NCBI GenBank assembly: GCA_905188195.1
Contig: CAJJKY010000010.1
Location: forward strand, 25,250 to 89,249
Direction: 5' to 3'
DNA from: Streptococcus parasanguinis
Lineage (GTDB): Bacteria; Bacillota; Bacilli; Lactobacillales; Streptococcaceae
DNA: 64,000 nt
Each line of letters starts with the position of its first letter. Position 1 is the first letter of the stretch. A program made the position numbers and the translations under genes. This document shows positions 25,806 through 34,370 of the stretch, in pieces. The notes under the pieces are model-generated. The model searched no databases. It was not told the origin of the DNA and saw only the letters and a program-made list of their open reading frames with translations.

Positions 25806-25825
25806 GTAACATTTACGAATGTTAC
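25806..25825. promoter_or_regulatory. Inverted repeat upstream of the protease promoter
   Basis: Perfect GTAACAT-N6-ATGTTAC dyad about 50 bp upstream of the -10, with an extra direct ATGTAACA half-site at 25793-25800. It has the size and place of an operator for a dimeric regulator; which one is unknown. Confidence 0.4.
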
Positions 25826-25935
25826 TAACTATTAATTTATTTTCGTTCGGAAAATTGCAAATTAGCATGGGAAAGTATTATAGAACATCTGTTTTTATTG
25901 GAGATTTAAAATTATTTAATCATTGAAAACATTTT

Positions 25936-25966
25936 AAAAACCGAGAACGAAACTGTCCTCGGTTTT
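25936..25966 (-). terminator. Terminator of the aldo/keto reductase operon
   Basis: AAAACCGAG/CTCGGTTTTT hairpin on the minus strand with a T run, 24 bases past the reductase stop. Confidence 0.75.
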
Positions 25967-25989
25967 CATTAATGAATAGAAATTCTCTC

Positions 25990-26832
25990 TTAAAAATCTT
26001 TGGTGTCCGGATCTGGTGCACCTGCTTCAACCGGAAGATGGCGAAGGAGTTCCACATCATCTGCTGTCAATTCAAAATCAAAGCAATTTAAATTACTCGC
26101 AATCCGCTCAGGCGTAACCGATTTTGGCAGTGGAAGGAAACCTTCTTGCAAACTCCAAGCCAGGGCTAGTTGAGCGACGGTTTTCCCATATTTAGTAGCC
26201 ATTTCTTTTACTTGTTCATTTTGGAACAATTCTCCTTGGCCAAAAGGTCCCCAAGCCTCTAGTAAAATGCCATGCTTGCGACTCGCTGCAATAGCTTCAC
26301 TTTGGTACACCCCAGGTGCTAGACGAATTTGGTTCACAGCCGGAATGACCCGAGCTGTTTCAAGGAGGGCTTCCAAATGATGAGGCAGAAAATTGCTAAT
26401 ACCAATAGCCCGAACCTTGCCAGCAGCTAGCATATCTTCCATTGCCCGCCAAACCTCAGCATTTCGTTGTTTCCAAGCATCATTTTCTCGAAGAGGTTTT
26501 GGATTTGGCCAATGAATCAAATAAAGATCTACATACTCCAAGCCTAGTTTTTCAAGAGACTCTTCCAAAGCAGCTTGAGCATCTTCATAGGTGTGTTGAG
26601 TATTCCAAAGTTTGGTGGTAATAAACAGGTCTTCGCGCGCAAGCCCACTGTCTTTAATGGCCCGACCCACACTCTCTTCATTCTGATAAATCGCAGCTGT
26701 ATCGATATGGCGATAACCTGCTTTTAAAGCAGCTAAGACAGCTTGATAGGCTTCTTCTCCATTCGCTGCTTTCCATGTCCCAAATCCCAATACAGGAATC
26801 TCCACCCCATTATTTAAACGATAATGATTCAT
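25990..26832 (-). CDS. Aldo/keto reductase
   Basis: 280-residue NADPH-dependent oxidoreductase of the AKR5 type (2,5-diketo-gluconate reductase-like). The DTAAIYQNEESVG motif carries the catalytic Asp and Tyr, the Lys is in TTKLWNTQH, and the His is in YLIHWPNP. The cofactor end SVTPERIASNL is near the C-terminus. The substrate is unknown; such enzymes reduce methylglyoxal and other aldehydes. Its ATG overlaps the preceding small gene by four bases, so the two are coupled. Confidence 0.92.
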   Translation of the reverse strand: MNHYRLNNGVEIPVLGFGTWKAANGEEAYQAVLAALKAGYRHIDTAAIYQNEESVGRAIKDSGLAREDLFITTKLWNTQHTYEDAQAALEESLEKLGLEYVDLYLIHWPNPKPLRENDAWKQRNAEVWRAMEDMLAAGKVRAIGISNFLPHHLEALLETARVIPAVNQIRLAPGVYQSEAIAASRKHGILLEAWGPFGQGELFQNEQVKEMATKYGKTVAQLALAWSLQEGFLPLPKSVTPERIASNLNCFDFELTADDVELLRHLPVEAGAPDPDTKDF

Positions 26833-27047
26833 TTTTTCTTTCCTTTCTTCGATTTCGGTTTCTTAGGCCCTCGAAGCTTGATCTCTGGCTTAAAAATATT
26901 CTTCTTAGTTGGCTCCATCTTCTTGCTATAAAAACTATAGAGTAAAAATGCCCCACCAACAATCACAATAAAGATATTTTTTCTTACAATCCCATAGAGC
27001 AAGAAAAAAATTCCCATTAATAAAAAACGTATATCAATTGCCTTCAT
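26829..27047 (-). CDS. Small membrane protein with a Lys-rich tail, unknown function
   Basis: 72 residues. Two closely spaced hydrophobic helices (about residues 7-22 and 25-42) are followed by a strongly basic cytoplasmic tail ending PKKPKSKKGKKK. I do not recognise a named family. It is translationally coupled (ATGA overlap) to the aldo/keto reductase, which supports its being a real gene. A nucleic-acid or membrane-surface contact through the basic tail is only a guess. Confidence 0.75.
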   Translation of the reverse strand: MKAIDIRFLLMGIFFLLYGIVRKNIFIVIVGGAFLLYSFYSKKMEPTKKNIFKPEIKLRGPKKPKSKKGKKK

Positions 27048-27168
27048 AAGCTACCTCACATTTCAATTCCCATTATAGCATGAAAAGACAGCATTCACAA
27101 AATTGCACTACCATTGGTAGACAAAAAGCCCCTCAAGACTGTCTAAACCCATGAATACGTCACAAAAA

Positions 27169-27193
27169 CCTCTCTAGGTATGACCTAGAGAGG
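27169..27193 (-). terminator. Terminator of nagA
   Basis: Perfect 10-bp hairpin CCTCTCTAGG/CCTAGAGAGG followed by TTTTTG on the minus strand, 27 bases past the stop. Confidence 0.85.
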
Positions 27194-27219
27194 AAGTGTT
27201 CTATCTTCGATTCTTGAAT

Positions 27220-28377
27220 CTAGTTCGTAGCCTGGTAACGTTTGACACCATCGAGATAGGTCGCAACCAGATCCAAATTTTGGTCAAGTACGATGAAGTC
27301 CGCATCATACCCTTCGCGAATTTGACCACAAACATCATCAATATGGACTGATTTTGCCGGATTGAGGCTGGCCATCATCACTGCTTCGTGAGGGTTAGCA
27401 ATCCCCCACTCTACAACATTTTTTAATCCATCTTTCAATTTCAAGATTGAGCCAGCTAGATTACCAGTTGATTTCAAGCGAGCAGTCCCTTCAGCGACCA
27501 CAACTGGGAATTCCCCAAGCATGTAATCCCCGTCTTCTAAGCCCCCAGCTGTCATACAGTCCGTAATCAAGGCAACATTTTCTTTTCCTTTTTGTTTCAT
27601 CAGGATATCACACGCTAGCGGATCAACGTGATGGCCATCACAGATCAACTCTGCTGTAGTATGAGGCAACTCATACATAGCACCAACCATACCGAGTTCA
27701 CGGTGCGTCAAACCACGCATACCATTGTAGGCATGCACCCAGACACTCGCACCTGCATCTACCGCTTTTTTAGCTTCTTCAAAAGTAGCATTGGAGTGTC
27801 CCAAAGCAACAGTCACCCCTTCTCCTGTAATGGTCCGAACAAAGTCTTCTACACCTTCACGCTCAGGAGCAAGGGCAATCTTATTCAACAGACCATTGGC
27901 AGCTTTTTGCCAAGCCCGGAATTCTTCCATACTTGGATCCTTCATATAAGATGGGTTTTGAGCTCCCTTGTATTTTTCTGTAAAATAAGGTCCTTCAAAA
28001 TAAATCCCGCGAATCTTAGCTCCTGTTGCTTCTTTGTATCGTGCACCGATATTTTCCGTTACTGCCAAAAGTTGTTCGTAAGAGGAAGTAAGGGTCGTAG
28101 GCAAAAAGCTCGTAACCCCTGTACTCAAGAGCCCTTCACTCATGGTATGGAGAGTGCCTTCGATATTATTATCCATCACATCTACCCCACCAAATCCGTG
28201 AATATGGGTATCTACGAGGCCAGGCGCAATGCTGTAACCAGAATAATCCAGCACATCCGCACCTTCTGGTAAGCTTTCCACATGTTTTCCAAACTTGCCA
28301 TCAACAAGCTCCAAATAGCCTCCGCGGCGAACCCCATGTGGATAATAAAATTGATCTGCTTTAATATATGTAGACAT
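27220..28377 (-). CDS. nagA: N-acetylglucosamine-6-phosphate deacetylase
   Basis: 385 residues when started at the ATG at 28377, which follows AAAGGA; the frame continues 12 codons further without a ribosome site. Converts GlcNAc-6-P to glucosamine-6-P, feeding amino sugars from host glycans or wall turnover into glycolysis and wall synthesis. Amidohydrolase metal motifs HIHGFGG and GHSNA, plus DGHHVDP and the catalytic Asp in ITDCMTAGG, are present. It is monocistronic, with a cre-like site over the promoter. Confidence 0.95.
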   Translation of the reverse strand: MSTYIKADQFYYPHGVRRGGYLELVDGKFGKHVESLPEGADVLDYSGYSIAPGLVDTHIHGFGGVDVMDNNIEGTLHTMSEGLLSTGVTSFLPTTLTSSYEQLLAVTENIGARYKEATGAKIRGIYFEGPYFTEKYKGAQNPSYMKDPSMEEFRAWQKAANGLLNKIALAPEREGVEDFVRTITGEGVTVALGHSNATFEEAKKAVDAGASVWVHAYNGMRGLTHRELGMVGAMYELPHTTAELICDGHHVDPLACDILMKQKGKENVALITDCMTAGGLEDGDYMLGEFPVVVAEGTARLKSTGNLAGSILKLKDGLKNVVEWGIANPHEAVMMASLNPAKSVHIDDVCGQIREGYDADFIVLDQNLDLVATYLDGVKRYQATN

Positions 28378-28427
28378 AGTCTTGTCCTTTCCATTGTAGG
28401 AACTGTGTTCCATTTATATTCATACAT

Positions 28428-28455
28428 ATTATAACGCTTTCACTTCCATTTGTAA
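28428..28455 (-). promoter_or_regulatory. nagA promoter with overlapping cre-like site
   Basis: TTACAA (28450-28455), 16-bp spacer, TATAAT (28428-28433). The spacer and -10 contain TGAAAGCGTTATAA (28429-28442), matching the cre consensus TGWAANCGNTNWCA at 13 of 14 positions. CcpA bound there would block the promoter. Confidence 0.75.
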
Positions 28456-28491
28456 ATGGTCTAGACCTATTTTTGAATAGAATCCAACAAA

Positions 28492-28522
28492 AAACAGAGT
28501 AAGCTTCCTACTTACTCTGTTT
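28492..28522 (-). terminator. Terminator of the Na/Pi cotransporter gene
   Basis: AAACAGAGTAAG/CTTACTCTGTTT hairpin with T-rich tail, 8 bases past the stop codon. Confidence 0.8.
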
Positions 28523-28530
28523 GACGTTCC

Positions 28531-30162
28531 TTAAATTTGCTCGATTTGTACTTTTTCAGCGAGATTCATGGCATGGTCTGCAACACGTGTATAGTGAGAA
28601 ATGATATCAATAAAGTTTACTCCGGCTTGAGGTGTACATTCGCCTTGGTTCAAACGACGAATATGGGTTTTCCGAAGTCTTTTCTCCAACTTTTCAATTG
28701 CCTCGTGACGTGCTACCAATTGGTTTGCAAGACTCACATCATTGTTCTCAACAGCTTTTAAGGCATCCTCTACAAATTGATGGGTTTGGTTGTAAATATC
28801 TTCCAATTCAGCCAAGGCCGCTTCTGAAAAGACCACTTTCTTACGAATTAAATAATCGGTCAGATTGATCAAGGCTTCCGCGTGATCTCCAATCCGCTCC
28901 AAATCCCGTGAAGAATCCAAGATATTGGTGAGAACTTCACTTTCTCTCGGACTCAAGGCTTCACTCGACAAACGAATCAAGTAGCGAGTCAAATCATCAT
29001 CAATGGTATTGATGGCTTCTTCTGTCTTATGACCCTTTTCAGCTGTTTTTTCATTTTGATGAACAATATAATCATAAGAAAGATTAAAAGCTTTGTCTGC
29101 ATATCCACCTAAATGAAGCAACTCTTTTTTTGCATTTCCAAGAGCAATCGAAGGTGCTTGAGTGATCAAATTTTCATCCAAGTAGAGCGGTTCATATTTG
29201 ACAACCTCGTCCTCACCAGGAATCAGCTTGGTCACAAAGTATGCCAAAGCTCCAATGAATGGGAACTGGATGATGGTATTGGTTATATTAAAGGTTCCGT
29301 GAGCAAAGGCTATGGTCATTTCTGGGGATAAATGAAGAGTCGTTTCAAACCATTGAATCAAAGAGGTAAACGGAACAAGGAAGACAAGACAGATAATGGT
29401 TCCGATAACATTAAAGGCTACATGGGCACCTGCCACACGTTTGGCCGCAATATTAGCTCCCAAGGAAGCAATGATAGCTGTAATGGTCGTTCCGATATTA
29501 TCACCAAAGAGAACTGGGAGGGCTCCTTTCAGGTCAATCAAATGACTAGCATAGAGATTTTGCAAGATACCAATGGTTGCAGAAGAGGCCTGAATCAAAA
29601 GTGTTAAGCCTGATCCAACAAAGACACCCAAGATAGGACTTTTACTTAACTGCACCATATAGTCACGAAAGACTTGCAAATCTTTAAGAGGTTCCATAGC
29701 CCCACTCATCAAGTTGAGGGCAAAGAAGATACCACCGACACCAAAAACGATTCGTCCAACATTATTAACCAAACGATTTTTGGTAAAGAAGAGACAAACC
29801 GCTCCGATAAAGAGCATGGGAAGAGCGTAGTCTCCTAATTTAAAACCAATGATAAAGGAGGTAATAGTCGTTCCAATATTGGCCCCCATAACAATACCAA
29901 TAGCTTGACGGAGGGTTAGAAGTCCTGCACTCACCAGACCGACCGTAATCACTGTAACCCCTGAACTCGACTGAATCAAGGCAGTCATCCCAATCCCTAC
30001 TAGAACCCCTAGAAAGGGATTACTCGTATATTTATCAATATAGTATCGAAGTCGATCTCCTGCAGCCTGTTGCAAGCCTTCTCCCATGGTTTTAATACTA
30101 TAGAGAAAGAGCCCCAGGCCTCCCAAAAAGTTAAATACAATTTCCTGCCAGTTAATCGACAT
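28531..30162 (-). CDS. Na+/phosphate cotransporter family protein (NptA/YjbB-like)
   Basis: 543 residues from the ATG at 30162, seven bases after GGAGG; an ATG two codons earlier is too close to that site. The N-terminal two thirds hold two repeats of the Na/Pi cotransporter domain with the QSSSGVTVI and QASSATIGI signature motifs. The C-terminal ~200 residues form a PhoU-like helical domain (RDLERIGDHAEAL, ADHAMNLAEK). It probably exports or imports phosphate under phosphate control; direction is unproven. A single gene, followed by its own terminator. Confidence 0.9.
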   Translation of the reverse strand: MSINWQEIVFNFLGGLGLFLYSIKTMGEGLQQAAGDRLRYYIDKYTSNPFLGVLVGIGMTALIQSSSGVTVITVGLVSAGLLTLRQAIGIVMGANIGTTITSFIIGFKLGDYALPMLFIGAVCLFFTKNRLVNNVGRIVFGVGGIFFALNLMSGAMEPLKDLQVFRDYMVQLSKSPILGVFVGSGLTLLIQASSATIGILQNLYASHLIDLKGALPVLFGDNIGTTITAIIASLGANIAAKRVAGAHVAFNVIGTIICLVFLVPFTSLIQWFETTLHLSPEMTIAFAHGTFNITNTIIQFPFIGALAYFVTKLIPGEDEVVKYEPLYLDENLITQAPSIALGNAKKELLHLGGYADKAFNLSYDYIVHQNEKTAEKGHKTEEAINTIDDDLTRYLIRLSSEALSPRESEVLTNILDSSRDLERIGDHAEALINLTDYLIRKKVVFSEAALAELEDIYNQTHQFVEDALKAVENNDVSLANQLVARHEAIEKLEKRLRKTHIRRLNQGECTPQAGVNFIDIISHYTRVADHAMNLAEKVQIEQI

Positions 30163-30339
30163 GTTCATTCCTCCAAATTTGAGATCAGAAATAAAACTCC
30201 TCTCCTATTGTAAAGGATAATTTCCAATCACACAAGAGATTTCTGTAAATTTCTATTATTTTTTGAAACCGTTTTTTTCTTTCTGTTTTATTTTCCTCAT
30301 TTTAGGAGCCAAAAAAAGAGGTTGGAAATTTCCAACCCG

Positions 30340-30588
30340 AGACTGTAGACAAACTATTCTTTTTTATAAATCTAATAAATTCTATAAAAAGAAATGTTAC
30401 TCGTTAGAGTGATTCAATCATCTACTGAAACTTTTCGTCGTGAGAAAAGTACCTGAAACTTAATAGTTTCAGGTACTCGGAATTATTGAGACCTTAGGCT
30501 CAATAATTAGTCATGGAACTTCGAAGAAGTTCGCTGACGTCCGTACTCACCTAAGGAAAGTTTCTAAGAAGACTTTGTCTTTCAATCT
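30340..30588 (+). repeat. Dispersed multi-hairpin repeat, copy 2
   Basis: In the 450-bp gap between the Na/Pi gene and rbfA. It has the same ends (GTAGACAAACTATT and TTTGTCTTTCAATCT) and the same core hairpins as the other copies, but the left third is diverged. The central hairpin (30449-30476) reads GTACCTGAAAC/GTTTCAGGTAC where the others have GTGCC/GGCAC, a paired change. Flanking it are GAGGTTGGAAATTTCCAACC on the left and GGAAAATTTCCAACCTCTC on the right, again like two versions of one terminator. The rest of the gap (30170-30310) shows only AT-rich DNA. Confidence 0.85.
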
Positions 30589-30612
30589 GGGCGTGGAAAA
30601 TTTCCAACCTCT

Positions 30613-30963
30613 CTAGTCTTTGTTCAAATTGCGTAACATCTCATCGATCTTGTTACCGTATTCGATAGACTCGTCTTTGACAAAAGTAAGATCCGGAATC
30701 TTGTATAATTTCAGATTCCGACCTAATTCACGCTTGATGGTTCCTGTTGCTTTTTCAAGGCCTGTCTGAGCCTTTTGATTGTCTGAAGCCAAATCACTCA
30801 TAATTGAATAATACACTTTGGCCATAGACAAATCACCTAGCATTTGAACATCCGTAATGGTGACGCCTTGAACACGCGGGTCACGGACTTTCTTTTGTAA
30901 AATCTCGTTGACTTCCCGCTTAATTTCCATCCCTACTCGGTCTGTCCGAAAATGACTTGCCAT
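30613..30963 (-). CDS. rbfA: 30S ribosome-binding factor A
   Basis: 116-residue KH-fold protein that binds the 30S subunit during late 16S rRNA maturation. The N-terminal FRTDRVGMEIKREVNEIL and the RDPRVQGVTITDVQMLGDLSMAKVYY-type core (about residues 32-55) are diagnostic. Last gene of the rimP-nusA-ylxR-ylxQ-infB-rbfA block; a hairpin between infB and rbfA may reduce read-through. Confidence 0.95.
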   Translation of the reverse strand: MASHFRTDRVGMEIKREVNEILQKKVRDPRVQGVTITDVQMLGDLSMAKVYYSIMSDLASDNQKAQTGLEKATGTIKRELGRNLKLYKIPDLTFVKDESIEYGNKIDEMLRNLNKD

Positions 30964-30992
30964 AGGAACTCCTTTCTGCTCTGTGTTTAAAA

Positions 30993-31029
30993 ACTAGGAA
31001 ATCAGAGGAAAACCCTCTTTTTTCCTAGT
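30993..31029 (-). terminator. Hairpin terminator between infB and rbfA
   Basis: ACTAGGAAA/TTTCCTAGT stem followed by TTTTT on the minus strand, 7 bases past the infB stop. It is probably a partial terminator, since rbfA has no obvious promoter of its own. Confidence 0.65.
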
Positions 31030-31036
31030 CAGCATC

Positions 31037-33751
31037 TTATTTTTTAATTTCTTCCATGATGTAGGCTTCGATAGTATCATCTGTCTTGATATCATTGTAA
31101 CCTTCAATCATCAATCCACCTTCACGACCATTTGTGATCTCCTTGACATCATCTTTGAAGTGTTTCAAGCTTGCAAGAGCACCGTCATAAATCACGACAC
31201 CGTCACGAATGACACGGACTTTGGAATCACGAGTAACCTTACCACTGAGGACCATAAATCCACCGATGGTACCCACTTTAGAGACCTTAAAGGTTTCACG
31301 AATAACTGCTTCCCCGATGACTTTCTCTTCGAACTCAGGATCCAACATTCCCTTCATAGCATCTTCCATTTCTTCAATCACTTTGTAGATAATTGAGTGA
31401 AGACGGATTTCTACCTCATCAGCTTCTGCTTGCTGACGTGCTTGTGGCGTAGGGCGGACGTTAAATCCGATGATGAAGGCATTTGAAGCTTCTGCAAGGG
31501 TCACGTCTGATTCGTTGATCGCACCAACTGCTGAGTGAACGATGGTCACTTTCACACCTTCCACTTCAATCTTTTGAAGGGAGGCAGCAAGGGCTTCAAC
31601 CGAACCTTGTACATCGGCTTTAATGATGACATTAACAGATTTCACTTCCCCAGCCTTCAAGGTATCAAAGAGATTTTCAAGGCTGACGCGGTTGGTTGCT
31701 TGACGTTGTTTCATCAGAGCACGTTTGGCACGTTCTTCACCCGCTGCACGCGCTGATTTTTCATCTTCATAAACCGCGAAGTGGTCACCCGCCATTGGCG
31801 CTTCGTTCAAACCAGTGATAGAAACCGGAGTAGATGGTCCTGCCACCTTCACACGACGTCCAAGGTCATTGGTCATGGCACGGACACGTCCAAAGGTATT
31901 TCCGACAACGATTGGGTCTTGAACATTCAAGGTACCTTGTTGAACAAGGAGAGTTGCCACCGCACCTTTTCCTTTATCCAAGCGCGCTTCGATAACAGTA
32001 CCGATGGCACGAACAGTTGGATCTGCCTTGAGTTCTTGGATTTCAGCTACAAGAAGGACAGTTTCCAAGAGTTCATCGATATTTTGGTTGAACTTAGCTG
32101 AGATTTCTACAAACTCAGAATCGCCACCCCAAGCTGTTGACATCACTCCATGCTCTGCCAATTCACCGATCACACGTTCTGGGTTGGCACCTGGTTTATC
32201 GATCTTGTTGATGGCCACAATGATTGGAACATTGGCAGCTTTTGAGTGGTTGATGGCTTCGATAGTCTGAGGCATTACCCCGTCATCTGCCGCTACGACC
32301 AAGATGGTAATATCCGTAACAGAGGCACCACGCGCCCGCATAGAAGTAAAAGCCGCGTGTCCTGGTGTATCCAAGAAGGTAATCTTCTTGCCATTTTCCA
32401 CGATTTGATAAGCCCCGATGTGCTGAGTGATTCCTCCCGCTTCACCTGTTGCTACACGTGAATTACGAAGGGTATCCAAAAGGGTCGTTTTACCGTGGTC
32501 AACGTGTCCCATGATGGTGACAACTGGTGGACGCTCTACCAACTCATCTGGATTCAAATAACCATCTTCAACGAAGAAGCGTTCGATATCGGCATTATCC
32601 ACTTCAACCTTTTTCTTGGCTTCAATTCCATAATCCACCATCAAGAGTTCAATCGTATCTCCATCCAGCGATTGGTTTTGAGTCGCCATGACTCCCATCA
32701 TAAAGAGTTTCTTGACGATTTCAGCCGGTTCACGCTTGATGCGTTTTGCGATTTCTGCAACCGTCATTCCATCCGTATACTCAAATTCACTTGGTAATTC
32801 ATGGAATTTACGCTCTGTTACTGGTTTTGGAGCATCATTACGGTTGTTCTTCCCTTTTTTATTTTTCTTATTGTTATTCCAGTTACTATTTCTCTGATTT
32901 CTCACTTGATTTTGACTATTTCGATTCCTTTGTTGTTTTCTTGGACCATCTTCTTCACGATCAAAATCATCGCGTTTCTTATCTGGTCGCGCTTGTTTCT
33001 TCCGACGTGTATCGACTTGAGCTGGAGCAGCAGCAACAGCTGGTTTTGTATGGTTCTCAACAGCTGGCTCCTGTACAGGTGCTTTCACTTCTGGTGCTTC
33101 TACCCGTTTCCGGCGCTGTTGACGTTCTTGTTCTGCTTTTGCAGCTTGTTGTTTGTAGCGATCTTCACTTCCACGTGCGTATTCAGCATTTTGTTCAGCC
33201 TTCAGTGCTGCTGCACGCGCTTTGAAATCAACTTTTGGTGCCACTTGGGGTTGTGCACTACGTCTTTGATCTGGTCGGTTATTGCGACGCTCAGAACCTT
33301 GATTTCGTTGTTCATTTCGCTCTTGTGGTCGTTGATTTCGGTTGTCACCATGACGCTGATTGTCCTTGCGATCACGTTTTGGACGATTGTCTTGTTGTTT
33401 CCTACGTTCAGCCTGCTCTTTTGCACGCGCTTCTCGTTCCGCTTTAAAGTTACGACTCTTTGGTTTAGCAGCTGGCGTTACTGATTTTGTCTCAGTTGCT
33501 CCTTCTTTTTTGACGGGCGCTGCTTCTTTTTTCTCTGCGACAGCCGTTGTCTTGGCAGCCACTTCTGCTACTTTCTTTTCGACTGTTTCTTTTTTCGCTG
33601 AAAAGCTCTTGATCAACTTTTCAGCAACATCAGTATCGACACTAGATGCATGACTCTTGACGTCAAAACCTAATTCTTTCGCTCGAGTGACGACTTCCTT
33701 ACTTTCCTTGCCCAATTCTTTGGCAATTTCGTATAATCTTTTCTTAGACAA
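31037..33751 (-). CDS. infB: Translation initiation factor IF-2
   Basis: 904-residue GTPase that places initiator tRNA on the 30S subunit and promotes subunit joining. An IF2_N domain starts at the N-terminus (MSKKRLYEIAKELGKESKEVV), then ~300 residues of Lys/Arg/Gln/Asn-rich linker, a second IF2_N domain, and the G domain with GHVDHGKT, DTPGHAAF and NKID. Domains II-IV follow. It begins 16 bases after ylxQ in the nusA operon. The linker's long open frames on the opposite strand are by-products of codon bias. Confidence 0.96.
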   Translation of the reverse strand: MSKKRLYEIAKELGKESKEVVTRAKELGFDVKSHASSVDTDVAEKLIKSFSAKKETVEKKVAEVAAKTTAVAEKKEAAPVKKEGATETKSVTPAAKPKSRNFKAEREARAKEQAERRKQQDNRPKRDRKDNQRHGDNRNQRPQERNEQRNQGSERRNNRPDQRRSAQPQVAPKVDFKARAAALKAEQNAEYARGSEDRYKQQAAKAEQERQQRRKRVEAPEVKAPVQEPAVENHTKPAVAAAPAQVDTRRKKQARPDKKRDDFDREEDGPRKQQRNRNSQNQVRNQRNSNWNNNKKNKKGKNNRNDAPKPVTERKFHELPSEFEYTDGMTVAEIAKRIKREPAEIVKKLFMMGVMATQNQSLDGDTIELLMVDYGIEAKKKVEVDNADIERFFVEDGYLNPDELVERPPVVTIMGHVDHGKTTLLDTLRNSRVATGEAGGITQHIGAYQIVENGKKITFLDTPGHAAFTSMRARGASVTDITILVVAADDGVMPQTIEAINHSKAANVPIIVAINKIDKPGANPERVIGELAEHGVMSTAWGGDSEFVEISAKFNQNIDELLETVLLVAEIQELKADPTVRAIGTVIEARLDKGKGAVATLLVQQGTLNVQDPIVVGNTFGRVRAMTNDLGRRVKVAGPSTPVSITGLNEAPMAGDHFAVYEDEKSARAAGEERAKRALMKQRQATNRVSLENLFDTLKAGEVKSVNVIIKADVQGSVEALAASLQKIEVEGVKVTIVHSAVGAINESDVTLAEASNAFIIGFNVRPTPQARQQAEADEVEIRLHSIIYKVIEEMEDAMKGMLDPEFEEKVIGEAVIRETFKVSKVGTIGGFMVLSGKVTRDSKVRVIRDGVVIYDGALASLKHFKDDVKEITNGREGGLMIEGYNDIKTDDTIEAYIMEEIKK

Positions 33752-33767
33752 TTGCTGTCCTCCTCTT

Positions 33768-34067
33768 CTATTCCATAAGAGACCTCATTTTCTTTGAAAA
33801 TCCAGCATCTACAACAGCGACGACCTTACGGGCACGTCCAATTGCAGTGCTTAATTCTAGTGTTGAAAACACGGTAGATACTTGAACCTCATAATAGTGA
33901 CCCTTATCTGTCACCTTTTTTGTCAGGTTACTAGCTGCATCATTTGCCAGAAAAACTAATTTTGCTTTTTCTTCCTGGATTGCTTTGATCACGAGTTCTT
34001 CTCCAGAAATGAGTTTTCCTGCTCTTTGCGCCAAACCCAACAAATTACTTATCTTTTGCTTATTCAA
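33768..34067 (-). CDS. ylxQ: YlxQ-type ribosomal protein (L7Ae/L30e family)
   Basis: 99-residue RNA-binding protein of the L7Ae/L30e/S12e fold, also known as RplGA. It starts MNKQKISNLLGLAQRAGKLISGEELV, the typical helix-loop of the family that binds kink-turn RNA. It overlaps ylxR by eight bases and precedes infB by 16, in the conserved nusA-infB order. Role in translation is inferred; the gene is generally dispensable in Firmicutes. Confidence 0.9.
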   Translation of the reverse strand: MNKQKISNLLGLAQRAGKLISGEELVIKAIQEEKAKLVFLANDAASNLTKKVTDKGHYYEVQVSTVFSTLELSTAIGRARKVVAVVDAGFSKKMRSLME

Positions 34068-34356
34068 GGCCTAACTCTCTTCTCTTCACCTTATGATCTA
34101 CATAAGCGATCAATTCATCATAGAAAGCTTCTTCCACTTCCATATTAAAGCTACGATTAAAAACTTTCTTTTTCTTAGCAAGTGCCGCTTCTTCATTGTC
34201 TAGCTTGATGTAAGCACCTCGACCATTGGCTTTGCCAGTTGGATCGATAAAGACTTGTCCTTCTTTATTTTTGACAATGCGGAGCAAATCGCGCTTATCA
34301 ATAATTTCATTTGAAACGACAGATTTTCTTAAAGGGATTTTTCTTGTTTTTACCAT
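34060..34356 (-). CDS. ylxR: YlxR family RNA-binding protein (RnpM)
   Basis: 98 residues, with the family signature KIPLRKSVVSNEIIDKRDLLRIV at the N-terminus and GKANGRGAYIKL in the middle. Known from Bacillus as a modulator of RNase P and from Clostridium as a regulator-like RNA-binding protein; which applies here is unknown. It lies 14 bases after nusA and overlaps ylxQ. Confidence 0.9.
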   Translation of the reverse strand: MVKTRKIPLRKSVVSNEIIDKRDLLRIVKNKEGQVFIDPTGKANGRGAYIKLDNEEAALAKKKKVFNRSFNMEVEEAFYDELIAYVDHKVKRRELGLE

Positions 34357-34370
34357 TTTCCCTCCCTCTC

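Noticed and set aside
27628..28272. 214-codon open frame opposite nagA
   Set aside because: Antisense shadow of a firmly identified gene, with Cys/Ser-rich composition and no ribosome-binding site.
32801..33484. Long plus-strand open frame opposite the infB linker
   Set aside because: The Lys/Arg/Gln/Asn-rich linker of IF-2 creates stop-free antisense frames. The product would be an aromatic/hydrophobic artefact without start signals.
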